A DNA stretch of 64,000 nucleotides from Aureimonas sp. ME7 (GCF_903970965.1 NZ_CAJCKW010000009.1:62001-126000), one strand, 5' to 3'; counted from the stretch's first letter, positions 53,531-63,150 are shown. Made by a program: numbers and translations. The notes: generated from the letters alone by a model not told the origin.

Positions 53531-55932
53531 TGGAGGAAACGCGCGTCCAGGATCGCGGCGAGGCCGGAACCGTCGGGCCGGAGGTGCTGGACGAGCGCCC
53601 GCCCGCGCCCCAAGCCCGGCTCCGGGGCGGCGTCGGGCAGCCGATCCGCCACGACAGCGGCGAGAAGCACGTCACCGGGCAAGCGCGCTACACCGACGAC
53701 GACCCCGAACTGCCGGGAACGCTGCAGGTCTTCATCGCCATGAGCCCGCGCGCCAACGCTCGGGTTCTGGCCATGGACCTCGATCCCGTGCGCGAGGCGC
53801 CCGGCGTCGTCTGCGTTCTCGGCGCCGACGATATTCCCGGCACCAACGACTATTCCCCGGTCTTCGGAGACGACCCGATCTTCGCGACGACACGGGTCGA
53901 GTATGTCGGGCAGCCGCTCTTCGCGGTGGCGGCGAGCGATCTACGCACCGCCCGCCTCGCCGCCAAGCTCGCGCGCGTCGAATACGCCGACGAGGCGGCA
54001 GCGATCTCGATCGACGACGGGCTGGCAGCGGCAAGTGCCAAGGGCGAGGACCTCCTGGAGCCGCACGAGATGCGGCTCGGCGATGCGGAAGGCGCGCTCG
54101 CGGGAGCGCCCCATGTCGTGTCCGGCCGGATCGAGACCGGCGGCCAGGACCATTTCTATCTGGAAGGGCAGATCGCCTACGCGATCCCCGGCGAGGACGG
54201 CGACGTTCTCGTGCGCTCCTCCACCCAGCACCCGTCCGAGGTGCAGCACAACGTGGCGAAAGCATTGGGCCTTGCCGACCATGCGGTGATGATCGAGGTA
54301 CGGCGCATGGGCGGCGGCTTCGGCGGCAAGGAATCGCAGCCCGCCCTGTTCGCCGCCGTCTGCGCCCTCGTCGCCGCCCGCACCGGGCGCGCCGCCAAGT
54401 GCCGGCTGGACCGCGACGACGACATGGAGATGACCGGCAAGCGCCACGAGATGCGCACCGACTACCGCGTCGGCCACGACGGCGAAGGGCGGCTCGTGGG
54501 GGCGGACTTTGCCCATTTCGTGCGCTGCGGCTATTCCAAGGATCTGTCGGGCGCGATCGCCGACCGGGCGATGTTCCATGCCGACAACGCCTACGACCTC
54601 AAGACCGCGCGCATCCACTCGCGCCGCCTCAAGACCAACACGGTTTCCAACACCGCCTTTCGCGGCTTCGGCGGGCCGCAGGGGATGGTCGCGATCGAGC
54701 GGGCGATGGATCGCATCGCCTTCGATCTCGGCCTCGATCCGCTGGACGTACGCAAGCACAACTTCTACGCCCCGATGGGCGAGGGGGAGCCGGGGCTGAC
54801 GCCTTATCGCATGGCGGTGGACGACTGTGTGATCGCCGAAATCGTCGAGGAACTGGAAGCCTCCTGCGACTACCGCGCCCGGCGCGAGGCGGTGCGCGCC
54901 TTCAATGCGGCGAGCCCCATCCTCAAGAAGGGGCTGGCGCTGACGCCGGTGAAGTTCGGCATCTCCTTCACCACCACCCATCTCAACCAGGCCGGCGCGC
55001 TGGTGCATGTCTACAAGGACGGCTCGGTTCACCTGAACCACGGCGGCACGGAGATGGGGCAGGGCCTTTTCACCAAAGTCGCGCAGGTCGTCGCCGAGGA
55101 ATTCCAGATCGACGTCGGCCATGTGAAGATCACGGCGACCACGACCGCCAAGGTGCCCAACACCTCGGCGACCGCCGCATCCTCGGGCTCCGACCTCAAC
55201 GGCATGGCGGCGCGAAACGCCGCGCGCACCATCAAGGAACGGCTGATCGACTATGCCGTGTCGCGCTACGGCGTGGCGCGGGAAGCCGTCGTGTTCCTGC
55301 CGAACCGGGTGCGGATCGGGCACAAGGAACTGCGCTTCGCCGACCTCGTCGGCGAGGCCTATCTCGCCCGCGTGTCCCTGTCCTCGACCGGCTTCTACGC
55401 GACGCCGGACATTTCCTACGACCGGGCGAGCGCGAGCGGGCGGCCGTTCTTCTACTTCGCCTATGGCGCCTCCTGCTCGGAGGTCGTGATCGACACGCTG
55501 ACCGGCGAGAACAAGCTGCTTCGCGCCGACATCCTCCACGATGTCGGCCAGTCGCTCAACCCGGCGCTCGATCTCGGCCAGATCGAGGGCGGCTTTATCC
55601 AGGGCATGGGCTGGCTGACGATGGAGGAACTTTGGTGGGACAAGGCCGGGCGCCTTCGCACCCATGCGCCCTCCACCTACAAGATTCCCACCGCCAACGA
55701 CCGGCCGGACGATCTGCGCGTCCGCCTGTGGGACAAGGGGCGCAACCCGGCCGAGACGATCTATCGCTCCAAGGCCGTCGGCGAGCCGCCCTTCATGCTG
55801 GCGCTGTCGGTCTTCTCGGCGCTGGCCGACGCGGTTCTGGCGGTGGGCGACCACCGACGCTTCCCCGACCTCGACGCCCCGGCGACGCCGGAGCGCGTGC
55901 TCGCCGCAGTCGAAGCGGTGCGGGGAGCTTGA
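53530..55932 (+). CDS. xdhB: Xanthine dehydrogenase molybdenum-binding subunit
   Basis: An 800-residue molybdopterin subunit that oxidises hypoxanthine and xanthine to urate. Landmarks: IRHDSGEKHVTGQARYTDD, EGQIAYAIPGED, RRMGGGFGGKES, AFRGFGGPQG (with the substrate-binding Arg), GGTEMGQGLFTKV and the catalytic Glu in KAVGEPPFMLALS. The first 35 residues are a variable leader. One-base overlap with xdhA; xdhC follows immediately. Confidence 0.95.
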   Translation: MEETRVQDRGEAGTVGPEVLDERPPAPQARLRGGVGQPIRHDSGEKHVTGQARYTDDDPELPGTLQVFIAMSPRANARVLAMDLDPVREAPGVVCVLGADDIPGTNDYSPVFGDDPIFATTRVEYVGQPLFAVAASDLRTARLAAKLARVEYADEAAAISIDDGLAAASAKGEDLLEPHEMRLGDAEGALAGAPHVVSGRIETGGQDHFYLEGQIAYAIPGEDGDVLVRSSTQHPSEVQHNVAKALGLADHAVMIEVRRMGGGFGGKESQPALFAAVCALVAARTGRAAKCRLDRDDDMEMTGKRHEMRTDYRVGHDGEGRLVGADFAHFVRCGYSKDLSGAIADRAMFHADNAYDLKTARIHSRRLKTNTVSNTAFRGFGGPQGMVAIERAMDRIAFDLGLDPLDVRKHNFYAPMGEGEPGLTPYRMAVDDCVIAEIVEELEASCDYRARREAVRAFNAASPILKKGLALTPVKFGISFTTTHLNQAGALVHVYKDGSVHLNHGGTEMGQGLFTKVAQVVAEEFQIDVGHVKITATTTAKVPNTSATAASSGSDLNGMAARNAARTIKERLIDYAVSRYGVAREAVVFLPNRVRIGHKELRFADLVGEAYLARVSLSSTGFYATPDISYDRASASGRPFFYFAYGASCSEVVIDTLTGENKLLRADILHDVGQSLNPALDLGQIEGGFIQGMGWLTMEELWWDKAGRLRTHAPSTYKIPTANDRPDDLRVRLWDKGRNPAETIYRSKAVGEPPFMLALSVFSALADAVLAVGDHRRFPDLDAPATPERVLAAVEAVRGA

Positions 55933-55934
55933 CC

Positions 55935-56765
55935 TTGCTCGCCGATCTTCGAGCCGCCCTGGAACGTCGCGAGCGCGCGATGGTCGTGCGCGTGGAGCGC
56001 GCGCTCGGCTCGACCCCGCGCGAAGCCGGCGCCGCGATGCTGGTGACGCCGAGCGGCGTGTTCGGCACCGTGGGCGGCGGCGCGCTGGAGATGGAGGGGA
56101 TCGTCGAGGCGCGGCGCATGCTGGAGGCGGGCGAGCGCGAGGGCTCGCTCGACATTCCCTTGGGTCCCGCGATCGGCCAATGCTGCGGCGGCCGCGTCGT
56201 CCTGTCCCTCCGGCGCGGCACGTTCGCGCTTCTGGAAGCGCTGGAGCGGCAGGACGAGGCGGAGCGCTTCCGCTGGCCGCATGTCTACCTCTTCGGCGCC
56301 GGCCACACGGGGCAGGCGACCGCGCGGGCTTTGGCTGCACTGCCGCTTCGCACCATGGTCTTCGACGCGCGGGCCGACCGGCTGGCGGAGTTGCCGTCCG
56401 GCGTCGAGCGCCGACGGCTCGCCTTGCCGGAAGATGCGATCGCCGATGCTCCACCCGGCACCGCTTTCGTGGTGATGACGCACGACCACGCGCTGGATTT
56501 CCTGATCGCCGCCGCTGCCCTCGAAAGGCAGGACGCCGCCTATGTCGGAATGATCGGCTCGGCCACCAAGCGGCAGAAATTCGCGCGCTTCCTCGCAGAT
56601 CGGGGAGAGGCGACCGCGATCGACCGCCTCGTCCTGCCGATCGGCGCCTTCCCCGTGCGTGACAAGCGGCCGGCTGTCATCGCCGTGCTCGTCGTCGCCG
56701 AACTTGTGGTTCAACTTCTTGGGCATAAGCTGGATCAGGATTGCGCAGGATTTGCGACTGCGTAA
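55935..56765 (+). CDS. xdhC: Xanthine dehydrogenase accessory protein XdhC
   Basis: A 276-residue chaperone that binds sulfurated molybdenum cofactor and inserts it into XdhB. N-terminal XdhC/CoxI domain: VRVERALGSTPREAGAAMLV, GGGALEMEGI and IGQCCGGRV; C-terminal Rossmann domain: VYLFGAGHTGQA, VVMTHDHALD and YVGMIGSATKR. No ATG fits; TTG 55935 has a GGGGAG ribosome site at good spacing, while TTG 55929 overlaps the xdhB stop. Either way it is coupled to xdhB. Confidence 0.9.
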   Translation: MLADLRAALERRERAMVVRVERALGSTPREAGAAMLVTPSGVFGTVGGGALEMEGIVEARRMLEAGEREGSLDIPLGPAIGQCCGGRVVLSLRRGTFALLEALERQDEAERFRWPHVYLFGAGHTGQATARALAALPLRTMVFDARADRLAELPSGVERRRLALPEDAIADAPPGTAFVVMTHDHALDFLIAAAALERQDAAYVGMIGSATKRQKFARFLADRGEATAIDRLVLPIGAFPVRDKRPAVIAVLVVAELVVQLLGHKLDQDCAGFATA

Positions 56766-56813
56766 TGTGAGTGCAATAACTTCGATTCTCGGATCGTCGC
56801 CGCTCGGAGCCTC

Positions 56814-58343
56814 ATGGCGCATCGTCTTGAACTGAAGGGTATCTCCAAGCGCTTTCCCGGCGTCGTGGCCAACGACGACGTGTCCTTCGCCGTCGAGCCG
56901 GGCCGCATCCATGCTCTCCTCGGCGAGAACGGGGCGGGCAAGTCGACCCTCGTCAAGATCATCTACGGCGTTCAAGCGGCGGACGAGGGGACGATCCTCT
57001 TCGACGGGCGCCCCGTTCGCGTCGCCTCACCGCGCGAGGCGCGATCCTTGGGCATCGGCATGGTGTTCCAGCATTTCTGCCTGTTTGAGGCGATGACGGT
57101 GCTGGAGAACATCGCGCTCGGCCTCGACGATCCCCCGCCCGCACGAGAGTTGGAAGTTCGCGTGCGCGAGGTGATGGGCGCCTATGGCCTTGGCCTCGAC
57201 CCGCATCGCGAGGTGCACACGCTGTCGGTCGGCGAGCGCCAGCGCATCGAGATCGTGCGCGCGCTCCTCGGCCGCCCGAAGCTCCTGATCATGGACGAGC
57301 CGACCTCGGTTCTGACCCCGCAGGAGGTCGAAGCCCTGTTCGCCGTTCTGCGCCAACTGGCGTCCGAAGGCTGTTCGATCCTTTATATCTCGCACAAGCT
57401 CGGCGAGATCAAAGCGCTCTGCTCGACCGCGACGATCCTGCGCGGCGGCAAGGTCGTGGCGGCCTGCGATCCGCGCACCGAAACGGCCCGCTCCATGGCC
57501 GAACTGATGATCGGCGGCTCCCTGAAGGCGCTGAAGCCGAAGGCGGAAGGGCGGCTCGGCGAAATTCGCCTGCGCGCCGAATTCCTGTCCGCCCCCGGCG
57601 ATCCGCCCTTCGGCACATCGCTGAAGGACGTGTCCTTCGCGGTGCGCGCGGGCGAGATCCTCGGCGTCGCGGGTGTGGCCGGCAACGGTCAGAACGAACT
57701 CCTGGAAGTTTTGGCCGGCGAAAAGCTTCAAGGCGTATCCGGTGCGATCACGATCGACGGCGTCCGTGCCGAGCGCGAGGGCGTGTCGGCCCGGCGGCGG
57801 CGGGGCCTTGCCTCCGTGCCCGAAGAGCGCAACGGCCATGCCGCGGTGCCGGCGCTGACGCTGGCCGAAAACGCGATCCTCTCGGCGCGGGGGCGAAAGC
57901 GCCTTGCCCGTTCCGGGCTCCTGCGGCCGGGCGCGGCGCGCGACTACGCCCGTCACGTGATCTCCGCCTTCTCCGTGAAGGCGACGGGTGCGCGGGCGCT
58001 GGCGGGCAGCCTGTCGGGGGGCAACCTCCAGAAGTTCATCATGGGCCGCGAGATCGAGCAGGAGCCGGCGGTTCTCGTCGTGTCCCAGCCGACCTGGGGC
58101 GTGGATGCGGGTGCTGCGTCCTTCATCCGGCAGGCAATGATCGACCTCGCCTCGCGCGGCACGGCCATCGTCGTCGTCAGCCAGGATCTCGACGAGCTTC
58201 TGGAATTGTGCGACCGCATCGCCGTTCTGAACGAGGGGCGGCTGTCGGAAGCCATGGACGTGAAGGGGATTTCCATCGACCGGGTCGGCCTTCTAATGGG
58301 TGGCGTCCATGGCGAGACCCAGCCCGGCGCCGAGGCCGCGTGA
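56814..58343 (+). CDS. Purine nucleoside/base ABC importer, ATP-binding protein (YufO/NupA type)
   Basis: A 509-residue two-domain ATPase. The first domain has Walker A GENGAGKST (about 37-45), signature LSVGERQRIEI and Walker B LLIMDEPTSVL. The second shows a degenerate GVAGNGQNELLE, signature LSGGNLQKFIMGRE and LVVSQPTWGVD in the Walker B region; this last pattern is characteristic of the BMP-linked group that takes up nucleosides and purines. One-base overlap (TGATG) with the first permease. It lies 48 bp after xdhC, so it may be part of the xdh transcript. Confidence 0.9.
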   Translation: MAHRLELKGISKRFPGVVANDDVSFAVEPGRIHALLGENGAGKSTLVKIIYGVQAADEGTILFDGRPVRVASPREARSLGIGMVFQHFCLFEAMTVLENIALGLDDPPPARELEVRVREVMGAYGLGLDPHREVHTLSVGERQRIEIVRALLGRPKLLIMDEPTSVLTPQEVEALFAVLRQLASEGCSILYISHKLGEIKALCSTATILRGGKVVAACDPRTETARSMAELMIGGSLKALKPKAEGRLGEIRLRAEFLSAPGDPPFGTSLKDVSFAVRAGEILGVAGVAGNGQNELLEVLAGEKLQGVSGAITIDGVRAEREGVSARRRRGLASVPEERNGHAAVPALTLAENAILSARGRKRLARSGLLRPGAARDYARHVISAFSVKATGARALAGSLSGGNLQKFIMGREIEQEPAVLVVSQPTWGVDAGAASFIRQAMIDLASRGTAIVVVSQDLDELLELCDRIAVLNEGRLSEAMDVKGISIDRVGLLMGGVHGETQPGAEAA

Positions 58344-59485
58344 TGGCGCTGCGCTTCGTTCCCCGGCGCGAGCCGAGCCGCCCGATGCTGTGGGCGACGC
58401 CGGTGCTGGCCGTTCTGATGACGCTGGTGGTCGGCACCGTCCTTTTCACCGCGCTCGGCTACGACGGGCTGGGCGCGGCGCGCGAGATCTTCGTAACGCC
58501 TCTCTTCAACCCCTATCGCTGGCAGGACCTCTTGGTGAAGGCGGCGCCGCTCGCGACGATCGCGATCGGCCTGTCGGTCGGCTTCCGCGCCAATGTCTGG
58601 AACATCGGGGCGGAAGGGCAATACGTGATCGGCGGTCTCGCCGGCACCGGGGTCGCGCTCCTGACGCTGGACGGCGAGGGCGCCTGGATCCTGCCGGCGA
58701 TGATCGCGGCGGGTGTTCTCGGCGGCATGGCCTGGGCCGCGATCCCCGCCTTCCTGCGCACCCGGCTCGGCGTTTCGGAGATCCTGTCCTCGCTGATGCT
58801 GAACTACGTCGCGATCCAGATCCTGTACTACTTGATGCGCGGGCCCTGGAAGGACCCGATGGGCTTCAACTTCCCGCAGACAGCGATGTTCTCGGGCGCC
58901 CAGACGCTGCCCTACGTGGTTCCGGGAACGCTGATCCACCTCGGCATTCCCGTGGCGCTGGCGCTCGCGCTCGCCGTCTGGTTCCTGATGGTGAGGACGG
59001 TCGCCGGGTTCCAGGTCCGCGTCGTCGGGCTGGCGCCCCAGGCCGCGCGCTACGGCGGCTTTCGCGAAGGGCGGGTTGTCTGGATGACGATGGCGCTCGG
59101 CGGCGGGCTGGCGGGGCTCGCCGGCATCTTCGAGGCGGCGGGGCCCTTCGGGCAGATGGTGCCGGCCTTTCCGACCGGCTACGGCTTCACCGCCATCATC
59201 GTCGCCTTTCTCGGGCGCCTGAACCCGATCGGCATCGTGCTCGCCGCGCTCGTCCTCGCCCTGACCTATGTCGGCGGGGAAAGCGCGCAGACGACGATCG
59301 GCCTGCCGGCCGCCGCCATCGGCGTGTTCCAGGCGATGATGCTGTTCTTCCTGCTCGCGGTCGACATCCTCGTTCGCTACCGGCTGACAACGGGCGGACG
59401 CGGCACGGCGGTGGCACCTGCGCCTCTCGCCCCCGCACCCGGCCTCGTGCCGGAGCCCACCTCCGGCCGGGGAGCGGCCGCATGA
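58343..59485 (+). CDS. Purine/nucleoside ABC importer permease (YufP type)
   Basis: A 380-residue inner-membrane permease. GLSVGFRANVWNIGAEGQ is the family signature, followed by SLMLNYVAIQIL, VRVVGLAPQAARYGGF and FTAIIVAFLGRLNPIGI. About ten membrane segments. The last 30 residues are Pro/Ala-rich and cytoplasmic. It overlaps the second permease by 4 bp (ATGA). Confidence 0.9.
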   Translation: MALRFVPRREPSRPMLWATPVLAVLMTLVVGTVLFTALGYDGLGAAREIFVTPLFNPYRWQDLLVKAAPLATIAIGLSVGFRANVWNIGAEGQYVIGGLAGTGVALLTLDGEGAWILPAMIAAGVLGGMAWAAIPAFLRTRLGVSEILSSLMLNYVAIQILYYLMRGPWKDPMGFNFPQTAMFSGAQTLPYVVPGTLIHLGIPVALALALAVWFLMVRTVAGFQVRVVGLAPQAARYGGFREGRVVWMTMALGGGLAGLAGIFEAAGPFGQMVPAFPTGYGFTAIIVAFLGRLNPIGIVLAALVLALTYVGGESAQTTIGLPAAAIGVFQAMMLFFLLAVDILVRYRLTTGGRGTAVAPAPLAPAPGLVPEPTSGRGAAA

Positions 59486-60405
59486 GCCCCGAGTTCATCG
59501 TCGCCATCGTCGTCGCGGTGGTCGCCTCGTCGACCCCGATCCTGATCGCCGCGCTCGGCGAACTCGTGGTGGAAAAGTCCGGCGTCCTCAATCTCGGCGT
59601 CGAGGGCATGATGCTGATCGGCGCGGTGACGGGCTTCGCCGTCTCCGTCAGCGTCGGCTCGCCCGCGCTCGGCGCGTTCGCTGCGATCGCGACGGGCGCC
59701 GCTTCGTCGCTGATCTTCGCCTGGCTTACCCTGACGCTGACCGCCAACCAAGTCGCGACAGGCCTGGCGCTGACCATCTTCGGCACCGGCGTTTCGGCGC
59801 TGGCCGGCGCCTCCTTCGTCGGCATCACCACGCCGACGCTCGGCTCGTTCTTTCCGCAGAGCCTTTCGGGCGACCCCATCTGGCGCGTCCTTTTCGGCTA
59901 TTCGCCGATCGTCTACGCCTCGCTTCTCCTGACGCTCGGCGTCTGGTGGTTTCTCCAGCGCACGCGCGCCGGCCTCGTGCTGCGCGCCGTCGGCGAAAGC
60001 GACACGTCGGCCCATTCGATCGGGTATCCCGTTCTCAAGGTGCGCTATCTCGCGGTGCTCTTCGGCGGGGCGATGGCGGGGCTGGCGGGCGCCTATTATT
60101 CGCTGGTGCTCACCCCGATGTGGGCGGAGCGGCTGACGGCGGGGCGGGGCTGGATCGCGATCGCGCTCGTCGTCTTCGCCTCGTGGCGGCCGGGGCGGCT
60201 GCTTCTGGGCGCCTATCTCTTCGGCGCGGTGATCACGCTGGAACTGCAGGCCAAGGCAGCCGGCTGGTCGCTTCTGGCGCCCGAGTTCCTGACCAGCCTT
60301 CCCTATCTCGCGACCATCCTGGTGCTCGCCCTCATCTCGGGCGGCGGCAGAATCCGAAATGCCGCCCCGGCCTGCCTCGGCAAGCCGTTCCGCGCCACCG
60401 CCTGA
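59482..60405 (+). CDS. Purine/nucleoside ABC importer permease (YufQ type)
   Basis: A 307-residue permease partner. KSGVLNLGVEGMMLIGAVTG, of which NLGVEGMMLIGA is diagnostic, marks the group; later LRAVGESDTSAHSIGYPV and GRGWIAIALVVFASWRP. Eight to nine membrane segments. Together with the upstream permease it forms the heterodimeric channel of the importer. Confidence 0.9.
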   Translation: MSPEFIVAIVVAVVASSTPILIAALGELVVEKSGVLNLGVEGMMLIGAVTGFAVSVSVGSPALGAFAAIATGAASSLIFAWLTLTLTANQVATGLALTIFGTGVSALAGASFVGITTPTLGSFFPQSLSGDPIWRVLFGYSPIVYASLLLTLGVWWFLQRTRAGLVLRAVGESDTSAHSIGYPVLKVRYLAVLFGGAMAGLAGAYYSLVLTPMWAERLTAGRGWIAIALVVFASWRPGRLLLGAYLFGAVITLELQAKAAGWSLLAPEFLTSLPYLATILVLALISGGGRIRNAAPACLGKPFRATA

Positions 60406-60435
60406 CCACCTTTCATGCTTGCCAAGGAGCCGACC

Positions 60436-61524
60436 ATGAGCCTTCTCACCCGCCGACAAGTTCTTCTGGGCGGCGTCGCCCTCGCCACTGTTGTGACGAT
60501 CGGCGGCCTGCCGGCCTTCGCGCAGGTGGCCGACCGCCCGGTCAAGGCGGCTTTCGTTTATGTCGGCCCGGTCGGCGACTTCGGCTATTCCTTCGCCCAC
60601 GACCAGGGGCGCAAGTACCTGGCCGAGAAGCTCGGCGACAAGGTGCAGACGACCTTCGTCGAGAACGTCGCGGAAGGGCCGGATGCCGAGCGCGTCATCC
60701 GCCAGCTCGCGCAGGACGGCAACGACATCATCTTCGCCACCTCGTTCGGCTTCATGAACCCGACGCTGAAGGTCGCCAAGCAGTTTCCGAACGTCAAGTT
60801 CGAGCACGCCACCGGCTACCAGACCGCGCCCAACATGAGCGCCTACAACTCGCGCTTCTACCAGGGCCGCGCCGTGCTCGGCACGATCGCCGGCCATATG
60901 TCGAAGACAAGCAAAGCGGGCTATGTCGCCTCCTTCCCGATCCCGGAAGTCGTGATGGGCATCAACGCGTTCACGCTCGCCGCGCGCAAGGTGAACCCGA
61001 ACTTCGAGACGCAGGTCCTCTGGGTGAACTCCTGGTACGACCCGGCCAAGGAGGCGCAGGCGACCGGCGCGCTCCTCGACCAGGGCGCCGACGTCATCAC
61101 CCAGCACACCGATAGCCCGGGCCCCCTGCAGGAGGCCGAGAAGCGCGGCGCCATCGCCTTCGGCCAGGCCTGGGACATGACGAGCTTCGCGCCCAAAGCG
61201 CACATGACCGCGATCGTCGACCAATGGGGGCCGTACTATGTCAGCCGCGTCCAGGCGGTGATGGACGGCACTTGGGAGCGCAGCGACGTCTGGCTCGGCA
61301 TGAAGGAAGGCGAGGTCGAGATGGCGCCCTTCAACGCTGCCATGCCGGCGGACGTGAAGGCGGCGGCCCAGAAGGTCGTCGACGAGACGAAGGCCGGCAC
61401 CTACGAAATCTTCACCGGCCCGATCAAGGACCAGTCGGGCGCCGAGAAGATCGCCGCCGGCACCGTCGTGCCCGACGCCGATCTTCTGAAGATGGACTGG
61501 TACGTTGAGGGCGTGCGGAACTAG
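60436..61524 (+). CDS. BMP-family purine/nucleoside-binding protein
   Basis: A 362-residue periplasmic binding protein of the basic-membrane-protein (PnrA-like) family. The N-terminus MSLLTRRQVLLGGVALAT holds a twin-arginine-type motif; cleavage is near AFA. Mature motifs: VYVGPVGDFGYSFAHDQGRK, ATSFGFMNPTLKVAKQFP, VEFEH-type KFEHATGY, SWYDPAKE and QHTDSPGPLQEAE. ATG 60436 follows AAGGAGCCGACC. Gene order next to xdh, puuD and guaD supports a purine ligand. Confidence 0.9.
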   Translation: MSLLTRRQVLLGGVALATVVTIGGLPAFAQVADRPVKAAFVYVGPVGDFGYSFAHDQGRKYLAEKLGDKVQTTFVENVAEGPDAERVIRQLAQDGNDIIFATSFGFMNPTLKVAKQFPNVKFEHATGYQTAPNMSAYNSRFYQGRAVLGTIAGHMSKTSKAGYVASFPIPEVVMGINAFTLAARKVNPNFETQVLWVNSWYDPAKEAQATGALLDQGADVITQHTDSPGPLQEAEKRGAIAFGQAWDMTSFAPKAHMTAIVDQWGPYYVSRVQAVMDGTWERSDVWLGMKEGEVEMAPFNAAMPADVKAAAQKVVDETKAGTYEIFTGPIKDQSGAEKIAAGTVVPDADLLKMDWYVEGVRN

Positions 61525-61554
61525 GTTCGGATCGCGCTGACGGCCGTCTGGCGC

Positions 61555-61618
61555 GGATCGGCTGCGCTTGCCTAGGCTCACGGACGAAAGTCCGCTCCGC
61601 TTCGGTTCTCGCCGATCC
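61555..61618. other. Structured intergenic element after the purine transporter
   Basis: An 8-bp closing stem, GGATCGGC (61555-61562) with GCCGATCC (61611-61618), encloses a second hairpin CGGAC-GAAA-GTCCG (61581-61594) with a GNRA tetraloop. Lies between the binding-protein gene and puuD. It may be a terminator/processing element, a structured leader of puuD, or a REP-like palindrome. A further GAAGGGCG-TCCG-CGCCCTTC hairpin sits at 61687-61706. Confidence 0.4.
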
Positions 61619-61820
61619 ACTCCATACGCCTCGCTATCACGACCCTTTTGTCGGCGCCCTGGAAGGGTGCTCGTTTCGGAGAACTAGAAGGGCGTCCGCG
61701 CCCTTCGACCTAACGCCTGCTCCTCCCACCGTCTCCTGAACGGCGAGGGGCCGCTGAAGGCACATCGGATCACTGTTGGGGGCGTTCGCGACAAGGGGGC
61801 GGCGCTTCGGAGCTCATCCC

Positions 61821-63077
61821 ATGTGGACCTATTTCGCCGAATGGCTCCAGTTCGGCGTGCGCTGGCTGCACGTCGTCACCGCGATCGCCTGGATCGGCTC
61901 GTCCTTCTATTTCATCGCGCTGGATCTCGGCCTGCGTAAACCCCACGGCGCGCCCCTGGTCGGCGTCGGCGGCGAGGCCTGGCAGGTCCATGGCGGCGGC
62001 TTCTACCATATCCAGAAATACATGGTCGCCCCGCCGCACATGCCCGAGGACCTCACCTGGTTCAAATGGGAGAGCTACTTCACCTGGCTCTCCGGCTTCG
62101 CGCTTCTGTTCCTCGTTTATTATATCGGCGCCGACCTCTACCTCGTCGATCCGGCGAAGGCCGACCTGCCGGCCTGGGGCGCGAGCGCGATCGGCATCGC
62201 GGGCCTCGGCCTCGGCTGGGTGGTCTACGACGCGATCTGCAAGTCGCCGCTGCGGGGAAACGACTCGGCGCTGCTCGGCGTCCTCTTCGTCTATGTCGTG
62301 GCGGCGAGCTTCGTGTTCAGCCAGCTGTTCTCCGGGCGCGGCGCGATGCTCCATACCGGCGCGATGATCGCGACGATCATGACCGCGAACGTCGCGATGC
62401 TGATCATCCCCAACCAGAAGATCGTGGTGGCGGACCTCAAGGCCGGTCGCACGCCCGACCCGCGGCTCGGCGCGGCGGCCAAGCAGCGCTCGCTCCACAA
62501 CAACTACCTGACGCTGCCCGTCGTCTTCCTGATGCTGTCGAACCACTATCCGCTCGCCTTCGCGACGGAGTGGAACTGGGTGATCGCGGGCCTCGTGCTC
62601 CTGATCGGCGCCGTGGTGCGCCATTTCTTCAACACGATGCATCGGACGGGGCGGCAGCTCTGGTGGTGCTGGGCGGTGGCGGGGCTCCTGTTTGCCGCCG
62701 TGATCACCCTGTCCGGAGCGCCCGGCTGGCGCGCTGCACCCGGAACGGTGGCGGCCGCCGACACGAGCCTCGACTTTCCCGCCGACCCGCAGGTCGCGCT
62801 GGCGCGCTCGCCCCTGTTCGGGGAGGCGGAGGGTATCGTCCAGTCGCGCTGTTCCATGTGCCACGCGCGCGCGCCGCTCTGGCCGGGCATCGCTCATGCG
62901 CCCAAAGCCGTGCTTCTGGAAACGGGCCGAGACATCGTCCTCAACGCCGCCCTGATCGAGCGGCAGGCCGTGCGCTCCCACGCCATGCCGCCCGGCAACA
63001 TCACCGGGCTCGAGCCGGAAGAGCGGCTGGCGCTGGCGCGCTGGATCCGCTCAGGCGACGGCACCTATCGGCCGTGA
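61821..63077 (+). CDS. puuD: Membrane urate oxidase PuuD with C-terminal cytochrome c
   Basis: A 418-residue membrane enzyme oxidising urate to 5-hydroxyisourate. The N-terminal 310 residues are the urate hydroxylase PuuD domain with about eight helices, starting WTYFAEWLQFGVRWLHVVTA and including AWIGSSFYFIALD and SLHNNYLTLPVVFLMLSNH. The C-terminal part is a cytochrome c domain with a single heme motif CSMCH (near residue 345) and a likely Met ligand in HAMPPGN. It passes electrons to the respiratory chain instead of making peroxide as uricase does. It fills the xanthine-to-HIU gap in this island. ATG 61821 gives the family N-terminus. Confidence 0.92.
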   Translation: MWTYFAEWLQFGVRWLHVVTAIAWIGSSFYFIALDLGLRKPHGAPLVGVGGEAWQVHGGGFYHIQKYMVAPPHMPEDLTWFKWESYFTWLSGFALLFLVYYIGADLYLVDPAKADLPAWGASAIGIAGLGLGWVVYDAICKSPLRGNDSALLGVLFVYVVAASFVFSQLFSGRGAMLHTGAMIATIMTANVAMLIIPNQKIVVADLKAGRTPDPRLGAAAKQRSLHNNYLTLPVVFLMLSNHYPLAFATEWNWVIAGLVLLIGAVVRHFFNTMHRTGRQLWWCWAVAGLLFAAVITLSGAPGWRAAPGTVAAADTSLDFPADPQVALARSPLFGEAEGIVQSRCSMCHARAPLWPGIAHAPKAVLLETGRDIVLNAALIERQAVRSHAMPPGNITGLEPEERLALARWIRSGDGTYRP

Positions 63078-63098
63078 CGAACGCGTTCCGGTGATCCC

Positions 63099-63128
63099 CC
63101 GATCGTTTCGATCGGCTTCGTTTCCCCT
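63099..63128 (+). terminator. Probable terminator of puuD
   Basis: A 7-bp perfect hairpin CCGATCG-TTT-CGATCGG (63099-63115) starting 22 bases after the puuD stop, followed by a pyrimidine-rich run CTTCGTTTCCCC and T5. The U-run is displaced from the stem, so termination may be partial. Confidence 0.5.
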
Positions 63129-63150
63129 TTTTCTCGCACGTCACGAACGT

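Noticed and set aside
52768-55932. Plus-strand 1054-codon frame reading into xdhB
   Set aside because: Its last 800 codons are xdhB; the first part is out of frame with xdhA. The true xdhB start is the ATG at 53530 overlapping the xdhA stop.
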